Below are positions 1 through 6,610 of a stretch of DNA of 9,218 nt, piece by piece. The DNA comes from Halobacteriales archaeon QH_10_70_21. Lineage in GTDB: Archaea; Halobacteriota; Halobacteria; Halobacteriales; Haloarculaceae. The notes beneath the pieces were generated by a model that saw nothing but the letters and a program-made list of their open reading frames with translations, ran no database searches and was not told the origin of the DNA. Location of the stretch: NCBI GenBank assembly GCA_003021325.1, contig PXQM01000160.1, positions 3,383 through 12,600 of the forward strand. The letters run 5' to 3'. A program made the position numbers and the translations under genes. Within the stretch, counting starts at the first letter, position 1; the number at the start of each line of letters is the position of its first letter.

Positions 1-1
1 C

Positions 2-256
2 GACGTCGTCGCCGCCGCGGAGTTCGAGGCGGAGTTGGACGCCCTCGTCGACGATCTCGCTACCCCGTCGTCGTTCATGATAGAAATCGGCAAGGAGTCC
101 TTCTACAACCAGCGGGAGATGGGCTTCAGCGAGGCGCTCGACTACATGCGAGAGATGGTGACGTTGCTCGCGATGAGCGACGACGCCGAGGAGGGGTTCA
201 ACGCCTTCCTCACCGACTCCGAGCCCGACTGGAAGGGCCGCCCGGACGACGAATAG
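2..256 (+). CDS. Enoyl-CoA hydratase/isomerase family protein, C-terminal part (5' end outside window)
   Basis: The frame is open from the first bases of the window to TAG at 254-256, so only the last 84 residues are visible. The tail fits the C-terminal helical region of crotonase-fold enzymes: a helix with FYNQREMGFSEALDYMRE, then the near-terminal pattern AMSDDAEEGFNAFL followed by PDWKGR. That pattern (a D-x-x-E-G-x-x-A-F stretch, then a W/KG motif) is typical of enoyl-CoA hydratases and related acyl-CoA isomerases. The oxyanion-hole and catalytic glutamate region lies upstream of the window, so hydratase, isomerase or another crotonase activity cannot be told apart. The BKACE gene starts 44 nt downstream on the same strand, which suggests one transcript for acyl-CoA or keto-acid breakdown. 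The family call is fairly safe; the substrate is unknown. Confidence 0.8.
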   Translation, partial: DVVAAAEFEAELDALVDDLATPSSFMIEIGKESFYNQREMGFSEALDYMREMVTLLAMSDDAEEGFNAFLTDSEPDWKGRPDDE

Positions 257-300
257 CCAGCCGACCGACGCTATCCGAGCACACGCCCGACACACGACCC

Positions 301-1191
301 ATGACAATCGAGCAGGAATCCGTCAAAGGCAACGACCCCGAGAAGGCAGTCATCAGCGCGGCGCTGACCGGCGCGCTCACCACGCGCGACCAGTGCGAGC
401 ACATTCCCTACACGCCCGAGGAGATAGCCGAGGACGCCGCTGCGGCCCGCGAGAACGGCGCCGCCATCGCTCACATCCACGCCCGCACCGAGAACGGCTC
501 CCCCACCTTCGACGAGGAGATCTACCAGGAGGTCTACGACGAGGTCCGGGCCCGCACCGACATCCTCGTCAACGTCTCCACCGGCGCACTCCACGAACCC
601 GTCGACTCCCGCATCGAGTACGTCGACCGCGTCCAGCCGGACATCGCCGCGCTGAACATGGGCTCGATGAACTACGCGAAGTACAGCGACTCCCGCGAGG
701 ACTTCGTCTTCGACATGGTGTTCGACAACCCGTTCAACGAGATCCGGGAGCTGTTGCAGGCGATGAACGAGTCGGGGGTCAAGCCCGAACTCGAGTGCTT
801 CGACACCGGCCACGTCGGCAACATCCGGCCGTTCCTCAAGTCCGGTGACCTCGAGGAGCCGCTGAACTTCTCGCTCATCATGGGCGTGCTGGGCGGCATC
901 CCGCCGACCGTAGAGAACCTCGCCCACCAGGTGCGGCAGGTGCCCGACGACGCCAACTGGCAGGTCATCGGCATCTCCCGCGACCAGTGGCAGCTCGCCG
1001 CCGGCGCCCTCTCGATGGGCGGCAACGTTCGCGTCGGTCTCGAGGACAACTTCTACCTGCCGAACGGGGAGATGGCGACCAACCCCGAGCTCGTCGCCAA
1101 GGCCGCCGAACTCACCCGCAACGTCGGCCGCGAGCCCGCGACGCCCGAGGAGGCAGCCGAGATAATGGAGATCGACGCCGGCCACTTCTGA
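301..1191 (+). CDS. Beta-keto acid cleavage enzyme (BKACE / 3-keto-5-aminohexanoate cleavage family, formerly DUF849)
   Basis: A complete 296-residue protein, close to the usual family length. Family members condense a beta-keto acid with acetyl-CoA and release acetoacetate plus a new acyl-CoA, using a divalent metal (zinc in characterised members) in a TIM barrel. Visible hallmarks are the ALTGA opening near residues 21-25, the metal-binding HIHAR at 58-62, the NVSTGA strand near residue 92, and RVGLEDN at 244-250. In the last motif R244, E248 and D249 keep the spacing of the Arg/Glu/Asp active-site group known from the clostridial Kce structure. The start is the ATG at 301, placed so the ALTGA strand lies near residue 20; no clear Shine-Dalgarno precedes it. 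The upstream crotonase gene suggests acyl-CoA metabolism, possibly of a short polar acid such as a lysine or carnitine breakdown product, but the substrate cannot be read from the sequence. Confidence 0.92.
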   Translation: MTIEQESVKGNDPEKAVISAALTGALTTRDQCEHIPYTPEEIAEDAAAARENGAAIAHIHARTENGSPTFDEEIYQEVYDEVRARTDILVNVSTGALHEPVDSRIEYVDRVQPDIAALNMGSMNYAKYSDSREDFVFDMVFDNPFNEIRELLQAMNESGVKPELECFDTGHVGNIRPFLKSGDLEEPLNFSLIMGVLGGIPPTVENLAHQVRQVPDDANWQVIGISRDQWQLAAGALSMGGNVRVGLEDNFYLPNGEMATNPELVAKAAELTRNVGREPATPEEAAEIMEIDAGHF

Positions 1192-1215
1192 GACCCCGTT
1201 CATCGCCCGGGGCTC
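1190..1215 (+). terminator. Possible hairpin directly after the BKACE stop codon
   Basis: GAG at 1190-1192, a bulged A, then CCCCG at 1194-1198 can pair with CGGGGCTC at 1208-1215 across a 9-base loop. It overlaps the TGA stop at 1189-1191. No T-tract follows, which archaeal terminators usually have, so it may only be a chance GC-rich fold or an mRNA 3'-end structure. Confidence 0.25.
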
Positions 1216-1217
1216 TC

Positions 1218-1305
1218 GCTCGCGTCGCTCGCGGGTCACTCGGGCTGCCGTCGGCAAGGGGTGCTCGCGTCTGCTCGCGTCGGTCCTGCCCCCGATGCTC
1301 GCACC
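1218..1305. repeat. Cluster of five GCTCGC-core short repeats between convergent genes
   Basis: GCTCGCGTC occurs at 1218-1226, 1263-1271 and 1273-1281, with variants GCTCGCGGG at 1227-1235 and GCTCGCACC at 1297-1305. They lie in the 242-nt gap between the converging BKACE and HTH genes, where no convincing coding frame is seen. Similar GCTCGC-rich tracts are, from general familiarity, common in haloarchaeal intergenic DNA. I see no clear dyad symmetry or gene, and the function is unknown. Confidence 0.4.
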
Positions 1306-1433
1306 GTCCGACTACTCGACGAGCCACGTAATCCGACGGCGCCTTCGGCTCCTCCGGACGGAGACGTCGGGCCGGGGGCTGTGTGGCCCTGGCGGCTCGG
1401 TGGTCGGGGCGGGGCGCTCCGCCGGTCGTCCCG

Positions 1434-2069
1434 TTACTCGGCGCCGGGACCCAGCAGTGACGACTTGACCAGTTTCGCCTCGCCGCGGCGGAGCGTCGTG
1501 CTCACCGACGACTCGTCGACGTCGAGGGACTCGGCCACGTCCGCGAGCGTGCACTCCCGGGGCACCGAGTAGTAGCCCATCCTGACCGCCGTCGCCAGGA
1601 CCTCGCGCTGGCGGTCCGTCAGGAGCGACTCGGTCTCGGTCCGGGACACCAGCGACTCGAGTTCGTACGACAGGGGCGAACCCTCGAGGACCGCCTCCAG
1701 TTCGTCGAGCTCCTCGCGGGTCCCCGTGAGGTCGAACCGGTACCAGCCGTTCCTGACCTCGACCGGAAACTCGATGGTCAGCGCCGACTGCTCCGCGAAG
1801 TCGTAGAGATCGGTCTGGGTGGTCTCGTACTTCGCGAGGGCCTGCCCCGGCTCCGACTCCAGCAGTTCGTACGACCGTATCGCCCGGTGGGAGCGCATCG
1901 CCTCGACCGCCCGGTCCCGAGACTCCACGACGATCTCGCCGAGTTCGAGGGCGTGCTGGTCGAGGCGGTAGCCGGACAGCAGCCTGAACTCCGCGGTCGG
2001 GAACTGCCGGGAGAGCTCCGAGACCCACATGTACTCCGGGAGCTGGATGCGGAACTGTGCGCTTATCAT
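1434..2069 (-). CDS. Bacterio-opsin activator-type HTH (HTH-10) transcriptional regulator
   Basis: A 211-residue probable DNA-binding regulator of the haloarchaeal Bat/HTH-10 type. The C-terminal part carries the family signature: LTDRQREVL at 150-158, the GYYSVPR turn at 165-171, and a helix-turn-helix from about 174 to 203 (TLADVAESLDVDESSVSTTLRRGEAKL). Residues 1-140 form an alpha/beta sensor-like region (FRIQLP, FRLLSGYR, then FPVEVRNGWYRFDLTG) with no recognisable ligand pocket. The frame is open for 84 more codons upstream, but the ATG at 2069 is preferred because the protein then begins MISAQFRIQLP, as these regulators usually do, and because it overlaps the stop of a 39-codon ORF as ATGA. 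It lies downstream of two lipoprotein genes on the same strand across a 273-nt gap with its own TATA-like box. The targets are unknown. Confidence 0.88.
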   Translation of the reverse strand: MISAQFRIQLPEYMWVSELSRQFPTAEFRLLSGYRLDQHALELGEIVVESRDRAVEAMRSHRAIRSYELLESEPGQALAKYETTQTDLYDFAEQSALTIEFPVEVRNGWYRFDLTGTREELDELEAVLEGSPLSYELESLVSRTETESLLTDRQREVLATAVRMGYYSVPRECTLADVAESLDVDESSVSTTLRRGEAKLVKSSLLGPGAE

Positions 2070-2185
2070 TCCCCTCGTCTCGTCGGTGGGTCGTCGTCGG
2101 ACAGCGGCACCGTCCGCGCCAGGAAACGTCGTGTCATCCTGTTCAGACCTTGCTCGTCCGAGCGGATGGGTTGTCCGGACGTCAT
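2066..2185 (-). CDS. Small ORF (39 aa) overlapping and preceding the HTH regulator
   Basis: On the minus strand an ATG at 2185 opens a 39-codon frame ending in TGA at 2068-2066. That stop overlaps the HTH regulator's ATG (2069-2067) as ATGA, the classic arrangement for translational coupling. The peptide starts MTSGQPIRSDEQGLNRMTRR and ends DDDPPTRRGE; it is polar, with no signal peptide, membrane segment or recognisable domain. A second in-frame ATG gives MTRRFLARTVPLSDDD. A TATA-like CTTTACA about 50 nt upstream would give a leader of about 20 nt. It could be a real microprotein, a regulatory upstream ORF, or chance. The exact overlap and the promoter spacing are the only evidence for it, and I do not recognise the peptide. 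Confidence 0.4.
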   Translation of the reverse strand: MTSGQPIRSDEQGLNRMTRRFLARTVPLSDDDPPTRRGE

Positions 2186-2231
2186 GTTGGGTGAAGCGGG
2201 ATTGTACACCCGGTGGGAGCGACTGGAGACG

Positions 2232-2238
2232 TGTAAAG
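2232..2238 (-). promoter_or_regulatory. TATA-like box upstream of the small ORF and HTH regulator
   Basis: CTTTACA on the minus strand is the best AT-rich match in the 273-nt gap between the lipoprotein stop and the HTH start. With the usual archaeal spacing of about 27 nt, transcription would begin near 2208, ahead of the ATG at 2185. A TGTACA palindrome lies close by at about 2202-2207. Inferred from sequence alone. Confidence 0.35.
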
Positions 2239-2342
2239 CTCTCGGCGGCAGGACCGGAGAGACGCGCTCGGCCGTTCGGAGCGGTCGTTATCACTGCCAG
2301 ATGCGGCCTCGAATGCACCACTCCGGGAGGACCGCTCGTGGC

Positions 2343-3629
2343 TCAGGTCTCCAGCGCCTCGAGAACCCGCTCGGAGGCGGCCGGGACGCTCCTGGCCCGC
2401 AGCGTCGCAATGAGGTACTCGCGCATCGGGTCCTCGAGCCTGGCCGGAGTGACGCGTTGCCTGAACCGCGCGATATCACTGTCGGCGAACACTATCGAGC
2501 GGGCGGCCCCCGCCAGGACGCCCCGGGCCAACACTGGCCGCCGGCTCTCCTCGAGTGCCGTCCGAATCGCCCCGACAGCGTCCGACCGGGCCGCCCGGAC
2601 GTCCGACCCGTCCTCGATTCGGAACCGTTCGCCGTCCTCGAGCCGGCCCACGAGGCGGTCGTGTGCGAGGAACTCGGTCAGCCCCCCGGTAGCCTCGAGC
2701 ACCGGGCCGGCGGTGTCGTCGGCACTCCGCACGCGGTCCACGCTCGACTCGGCCTCGCTGCGGAGTCGACTCCGGACGAACCGGGTGTAGCGCTCCTCGT
2801 TGGCCTCCTCGGTCGGCTCGGGCGGGAGCTCTCCCCGCCGTCGCTCCAGGTCGGCGACCAGCGCCTCCGTCGCGGCGTCGAACCGTGCACCGAGCGTCGC
2901 GGCGTCCGGCGACAGCGAGGACGTGAACCGCTCGTGGAGGTACCGGGCGTCCTCGAGGCCGGCCCGCGTCGATTCGGCGTGTTCGCCCCACTCGGCGACC
3001 GTCAGGAGGTCGCTGGAATCGTGGTGGACGTCGGGGTCCCGGTCGCTCCCCACGCGGCCCAGCAGCGACTCCACGCGTGCGTGGACGACGACGGCGCGCA
3101 CCGGGTCCTCGCCGACGTACTCGTGCTCCGAGCGGAACGCGTTCGTTTCTTCGACGGCTTCTCGTCGTTCCTCTCGCAGTTCGGCGGCGGTTCGGTCCTC
3201 CTCGACGAACGCCCACCCTTCGGCTGCGAACCGGGCGTCGCTCCGGGCGTTCCGTAGCTCCTGCATGGCCGAGAGCCGCGTCGTCGCCGACCGGGCCCGC
3301 TCGACGTGCCGTCCGGCGCCGTCGGCCGCGCGGGTGAGCTCCTCGCGGACGTGTCCGTTCGGAATCTCCGCCTCCCCGAGCGGAATCGGCACCTCCCCGA
3401 GCAGGTCGGCAGCGCGTCCGGCCGCTCCCTCGAGCTTCGAGCGCTCGATGGCGACCGGGATGTCGTCCTCGAGGACCGGCCGTATCTCGTCGGGGTCCGG
3501 GACGTCCGGCAGTTCGGTCGGCGAGATCCCCTCACGGGAGTCGCCGGACTCGAGTTCGCTGCACCCGGCGAGTGCCGCGGTCCCGGCAACCACGAGCAGT
3601 CCGCGTCGCGTCATCGATGGCTCGGGCAT
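2343..3629 (-). CDS. Tat-exported lipoprotein of unknown function, helix-rich (about 428 aa)
   Basis: The N-terminus has a twin-arginine signal (MTRRGLL) followed by a short hydrophobic stretch and the lipobox LAGC, with the lipidated cysteine at residue 23 from the ATG at 3629. Tat-dependent lipoproteins are the usual haloarchaeal form, so the protein should sit on the outer face of the membrane. The mature part is strongly charged and alpha-helical, with many Glu/Arg heptad-like segments and no further membrane segment. Stretches such as DIPVAIERSKLEGAAGRA and YVGEDPVRAVVVHARVESLL resemble a conserved haloarchaeal hypothetical family as I recall it, with no known activity. The ATG at 3629 shares one base with the upstream gene's stop (TGATG). 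A GTG at 3632 or an ATG at 3614 directly before TRRGLL are alternative starts. It is probably cotranscribed with the lipoprotein upstream. Confidence 0.78.
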   Translation of the reverse strand: MPEPSMTRRGLLVVAGTAALAGCSELESGDSREGISPTELPDVPDPDEIRPVLEDDIPVAIERSKLEGAAGRAADLLGEVPIPLGEAEIPNGHVREELTRAADGAGRHVERARSATTRLSAMQELRNARSDARFAAEGWAFVEEDRTAAELREERREAVEETNAFRSEHEYVGEDPVRAVVVHARVESLLGRVGSDRDPDVHHDSSDLLTVAEWGEHAESTRAGLEDARYLHERFTSSLSPDAATLGARFDAATEALVADLERRRGELPPEPTEEANEERYTRFVRSRLRSEAESSVDRVRSADDTAGPVLEATGGLTEFLAHDRLVGRLEDGERFRIEDGSDVRAARSDAVGAIRTALEESRRPVLARGVLAGAARSIVFADSDIARFRQRVTPARLEDPMREYLIATLRARSVPAASERVLEALET

Positions 3630-4333
3630 CACTCGTCACCCCTGTCGGACGCCGGGGTCGGAGTGTCTGTGGACTCGCCGCCCCCGCCGCTTCCTTCGGC
3701 GCCGACCGCACGTCGTCCGTCGCAACCGCCGCTCCCGCCGACGCTGGAGCCGAAGGAGTTCACCTCATCGCGGTCGATTGCGCCTGGAATCCGGATGAGG
3801 CGGGACTCGTAGCCCCGCTCGTCGGCGCTGCAGGACTCGTCGTAGGGCCGGAGCAGTCGGACGTAGTCGGTCTGCACTTCGTCGGATCGCCACGAGATAC
3901 TACACAACTCCAGCCGGAAGCACTCCTCGACTAGCTTCGATTCGAGATACAGTGTCTCCGAACCGAACTCCGTCTCCGAGACGAAGGAGGTGACGGACCC
4001 GCCGTCGACGCCGTCAGCCACCACGAGCCGTTCGGCGCGGGACGCCGAGTCGATGAGGTCCGAACGGATCCGTCGACGCTGTCGGTCCCGGGGCTCGGGT
4101 TCGGTCTGCTCGGCGTCTCGGTCGACGACCCGGAGCGGCGGTCGGTCTGTGTCCGCCCGGACGAGGAGGACGTCCGGGTCCGACTCGGAGGCGCCCTTCG
4201 GCAGCGTCGTTCCACCCTCGGAGACGGAACGTCCCGAGGACGACTCGTCGCCGGCGAGGCCGCTACATCCGGCCAGTCCAGCGGCCACGGCCGTCGCTGC
4301 CTGGAGGAGGTGTCGTCGCGTTGGGGGGACCAT
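3629..4333 (-). CDS. Tat-exported cysteine-containing lipoprotein of unknown function (234 aa)
   Basis: This protein begins with a twin-arginine signal (PTRRHLLQAATAVAAG) and the lipobox LAGC with the lipidated cysteine at 23. A Ser/Gly/Glu-rich linker runs to about residue 50. The conserved-looking core spans about 53 to 204 and holds four more cysteines (138, 144, 168, 204), which could form two disulfides outside the cell; motifs include LYLESKLVEECFRLELCSISW and RLIRIPGAIDRDEVNSFGSSVG. The tail from about 205 is Gly/Ser/Thr-rich. The core resembles small haloarchaeal lipoproteins of unknown role as I recall them; no enzyme motif is visible. It is the first gene of a two-lipoprotein unit: its TGA shares a base with the next ATG, and a TATA-like box sits about 30 nt before its own ATG. 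Confidence 0.8.
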   Translation of the reverse strand: MVPPTRRHLLQAATAVAAGLAGCSGLAGDESSSGRSVSEGGTTLPKGASESDPDVLLVRADTDRPPLRVVDRDAEQTEPEPRDRQRRRIRSDLIDSASRAERLVVADGVDGGSVTSFVSETEFGSETLYLESKLVEECFRLELCSISWRSDEVQTDYVRLLRPYDESCSADERGYESRLIRIPGAIDRDEVNSFGSSVGGSGGCDGRRAVGAEGSGGGGESTDTPTPASDRGDE

Positions 4334-4363
4334 TGGTCAGGTCGGTACAACCGGAGCGTAGCG

Positions 4364-4370
4364 CTATATC
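4364..4370 (-). promoter_or_regulatory. TATA-like box for the two-lipoprotein unit
   Basis: Minus-strand GATATAG lies 31-37 nt upstream of the ATG at 4333 in an otherwise GC-rich gap. With archaeal TATA spacing the transcript would start within about 10 nt of the start codon, giving a nearly leaderless mRNA, which is usual in haloarchaea. Confidence 0.55.
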
Positions 4371-4464
4371 CCTTGCGATACACGGAGCAGGATGTCTTCG
4401 TGGAACGGGCCTGGCTCCGCTCGGTGGGTCGGGGTACTTCGGGTGTCCGGCGCAGTCGGACTCG

Positions 4465-4488
4465 CCACCGGGCGGCGTTCCACGGTGG
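4465..4488. other. Small inverted repeat in the gap downstream of the membrane-protein gene
   Basis: CCACCG at 4465-4470 pairs with CGGTGG at 4483-4488 across a 12-base loop. It lies 68 nt past the stop of the minus-strand membrane protein and upstream of the lipoprotein promoter. No T-tract follows on the minus strand, so a terminator is possible but weakly supported. Confidence 0.2.
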
Positions 4489-4555
4489 AGGGTTACGGGA
4501 CCGCACCGATCCGTGACTCCTGCGTGACCTCGCCCGGCTCCGATGGTGGTATGGC

Positions 4556-5446
4556 TCAGCCCCACGTCTGCGAATCGTCGACCGCCTCCGCGACAGCGAC
4601 GACGGTCTCGAGCCGACGCTCGAGTTTCTCCCCGTCGAGCAGGAGGCCCTCGCTCCTGTGGACGACGCGTTCCGAGGGGCCGTCGTCGCCGTCGTCGACG
4701 AGACCGAGCATGCCGTCGGCCAGGCCGCCCGGAAGCGAGGTGTCGCCACCCCCGAGCGAGGCTCGTATCGCGTCGACGGCCGCGTCCGCCACGTCCCCGA
4801 CGACGACGCCGCCCTCGACTGCCGAGAGCGCGTCGCGGACCCGCTGGTCGAGCAGTTCCTCGGCGACCGAGGGCGGGAGGTCCCCGATTACCGAGAACTC
4901 GCCGTCGACCGCCGTGACCTCCATCGGGCCGAGGTCGGGGCTGCTCGCGACGCCCCCGTCGCTCTCCCGTCCGAGCATGGCCGTCCACTCGACCGGTCGC
5001 TCGAGGTCCGCCTCGACGACCGTGGTCGTCCGGTTCGAGCTGCCGGCGGAACTGGTCGAGTGCGTCCGGACCCGTACCCGCCGTCCACGGACGGTCCCCG
5101 ACAGTACCGGCGCCGGCAGCAACTCGCGGGTCCCATCGGAGGGGTTCTCGAAGAGGCCCGCACTCTCGGGCGAGAGCCCCGCCCGTTCGCCCATCCGCCG
5201 CCAGGCGCGCCTGTCGAGGTATGCGGACGCCGCCAGCCCGCCGACGAGGATGGCTGCGACGGCCGGGAAGGCGTAGACCGGACCACCCGGGAGCGACGAC
5301 GGGACGTCCAGCGGCGTCGCCGCGCCGGAGTACGCGGCGGCGATACCACCGCCGGCGACGACCACTGCGAGCCACAGGACCAGCTTCGACAGCCGAATCA
5401 CCGCCGGTGCCCCCACATTGGCCGTCCCCTCGCGGGCTCGAATCAT
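4556..5446 (-). CDS. Conserved-type membrane protein of unknown function, two TM segments (296 aa)
   Basis: Two hydrophobic helices lie near the N-terminus, about residues 19-40 (LSKLVLWLAVVVAGGGIAAAY) and 55-76 (PVYAFPAVAAILVGGLAASAYL), joined by a short loop. They are followed by a basic patch DRRAWRRM and a soluble domain of about 210 residues. That domain looks beta-rich at first (GTVRGRRVRVRTHS, then a Ser/Thr-rich hinge, then VVEADLERPVEW) and alpha/beta later (FSVIGDLPPSVAEELLDQRVRDALSAVEGG). The layout suits a membrane-anchored domain facing one side, but I recognise no catalytic motif and no firm family. The ATG at 5446 is chosen over a TTG one codon earlier. It follows the LLM oxidoreductase by 83 nt on the same strand with no obvious TATA box between them, so read-through from that gene is plausible. 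Confidence 0.75.
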   Translation of the reverse strand: MIRAREGTANVGAPAVIRLSKLVLWLAVVVAGGGIAAAYSGAATPLDVPSSLPGGPVYAFPAVAAILVGGLAASAYLDRRAWRRMGERAGLSPESAGLFENPSDGTRELLPAPVLSGTVRGRRVRVRTHSTSSAGSSNRTTTVVEADLERPVEWTAMLGRESDGGVASSPDLGPMEVTAVDGEFSVIGDLPPSVAEELLDQRVRDALSAVEGGVVVGDVADAAVDAIRASLGGGDTSLPGGLADGMLGLVDDGDDGPSERVVHRSEGLLLDGEKLERRLETVVAVAEAVDDSQTWG

Positions 5447-5529
5447 CAAACCTGTGGCCGGACGGGGCCGGGGCGGCGGCGCGGGTCCACACCGCGTCGG
5501 TCACCGGGCGAGGATGTGCACCGACCCGT

Positions 5530-6519
5530 TCAGGCCAGTACCTCCGTCGTCCGTCGGCGCTCCGCTGCGGTCATCTCGCCGAAGAAGCCGACCCGGACGG
5601 CGCTGACGCCGTCGACGGCCTCGAACCGACCGACGGTCTCGCGGACGGCCGCGGGCGTCCCTGCGGCGACGAGGCCGTCGACCATCTCGTCGGTGACTGC
5701 CTCGACGGCCGCAGCCCTGTCGCCATCGGTCCAGGCGTCGTGAACCGCGTCGGCCGCCGCCTCGAAGCCCTGCCGGCCGACTGACTGGCGGTAGTACGGC
5801 CCGTAGGCACCGACCATGAACGCGATCTGACGGCGCGCGACGGCACGGGCGCGGTCGGCGTCGTCGAGCGCGCACGACCGCACCGTGACGGCGACGCGGA
5901 GGTCTCCGGGGTCGCGGCCGCCGAGGTCGGCGCCGCGCCGCAGGTCCGCCATCCGCTCGGAAAGGGCCGCCGGCGTGAACAGCTGCGGTACCCAGCCGTC
6001 GGCGAACCGCCCCGCGAGTTCGGTGGCCTTCGGGCCGAGCGCGGCCACGTCGACGGGCACTTCGGCCGGGTCGACGCCGCGCAGCTTCAGCCCACCGCCC
6101 TCGTAGACCGTGCCGTCGTAGTCGACCGGCTCGCCGGCGGCGACCTGCTTCAGTATCTCGATGGTCTCCCGGACGCGCCGCAGCGGCCGGTCGAACGACC
6201 CGAGGTGCCAGCTCTCGGTCAGCTCCGGCGAGGAGGCGCCGAGCCCCATCCGGTAGCGGCCGCCGCTGGCCTCCTGGAGCGTGACGCCGGTCTGGCCGAG
6301 TATCGCCGGCGAGCGCCCCCACGGCGAGAGCACGTCGTTCGAGAGACCGATGCGCTCGGTCCGCTCGGCCAGCGTCGCCAGCACGGTCACCACGTCCCTG
6401 CCGGTCACCTCCGGCACCGAGACCCGGTCGTACCCCAGGGATTCGGCCTGTACGGCGAGGTCGGCTATCGCCTCCAGAGACTCCATCCCGCCGGGGACGA
6501 CGACGTCGCGTTGCGTCAT
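5530..6519 (-). CDS. LLM-class F420-dependent oxidoreductase, probably the haloarchaeal NP1902A-type family
   Basis: A 329-residue TIM-barrel luciferase-like protein. Family signs are the early ADLAVQAESLGYDRVSVPEVTGRD block (19-42), RIGLSNDVLSPWGRSPAILGQTGVTLQEASGGRYRMGLG (56-94), the FDRPLRRVRETIEILKQ helix (109-125), the VDVAALGPKATELAGRFADGWVP segment (156-178), and the late PAAVRETVGRFEAVDGV (289-305). Such enzymes use coenzyme F420, as is common in haloarchaea, to reduce or oxidise small molecules; the substrate here is unknown. Length and wording fit the Halobacteria-specific group typified by Natronomonas NP1902A. The start at 6519 is chosen because MTQRDVVVPGG begins the first barrel strand and a GGAGGG lies just upstream. 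A frame extending to 6624 would cross the divergent gene's start and is rejected. It is divergent from the dehydrogenase-like gene at 6611. Confidence 0.88.
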   Translation of the reverse strand: MTQRDVVVPGGMESLEAIADLAVQAESLGYDRVSVPEVTGRDVVTVLATLAERTERIGLSNDVLSPWGRSPAILGQTGVTLQEASGGRYRMGLGASSPELTESWHLGSFDRPLRRVRETIEILKQVAAGEPVDYDGTVYEGGGLKLRGVDPAEVPVDVAALGPKATELAGRFADGWVPQLFTPAALSERMADLRRGADLGGRDPGDLRVAVTVRSCALDDADRARAVARRQIAFMVGAYGPYYRQSVGRQGFEAAADAVHDAWTDGDRAAAVEAVTDEMVDGLVAAGTPAAVRETVGRFEAVDGVSAVRVGFFGEMTAAERRRTTEVLA

Positions 6520-6522
6520 GGG

Positions 6523-6528
6523 CCCTCC
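6523..6528 (-). promoter_or_regulatory. Shine-Dalgarno-like GGAGGG before the LLM oxidoreductase
   Basis: Minus-strand GGAGGG ends 3 nt before the ATG at 6519, which supports that start over upstream ones. The spacing is short. The TATA-like box further up predicts a leaderless mRNA, in which case the motif would be fortuitous. Confidence 0.35.
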
Positions 6529-6543
6529 TGTGAGCGCGAGCAG

Positions 6544-6550
6544 GATAAGC
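6544..6550 (-). promoter_or_regulatory. TATA-like box for the LLM oxidoreductase
   Basis: Minus-strand GCTTATC is centred about 27 nt before the ATG at 6519, the spacing expected for a leaderless archaeal transcript. It is the only AT-rich element on this side of the 91-nt divergent gap. Confidence 0.45.
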
Positions 6551-6578
6551 CCCCACGGAGCGCGGTCGTTCGCGGCGG

Positions 6579-6586
6579 GCTTTTTC
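6579..6586 (+). promoter_or_regulatory. TATA-like box for the dehydrogenase-like gene
   Basis: GCTTTTTC lies about 25-32 nt before the ATG at 6611, again suggesting a leaderless transcript. With the minus-strand box at 6544-6550 it makes a compact divergent promoter region, the two elements being about 36 nt apart. Confidence 0.4.
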
Positions 6587-6610
6587 AGTCCTGCCGACGA
6601 CACACGGAGT

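Noticed and set aside
271..1257. A 328-codon frame opposite the BKACE gene
   Set aside because: The product is repetitive Val/Asp/Leu/Arg sequence without domains, mirroring the codons of a gene with full family motifs on the plus strand.
2070..2321. 84-residue N-terminal extension of the HTH regulator
   Set aside because: The added sequence is unlike the family, which normally starts at MISAQFR-type residues, and it would cover the predicted promoter.
1887..3257. A 456-codon plus-strand frame across the HTH and lipoprotein genes
   Set aside because: It covers two unrelated genes and an intergenic gap, and the product has no domain logic; the minus-strand genes have signal peptides and HTH motifs.
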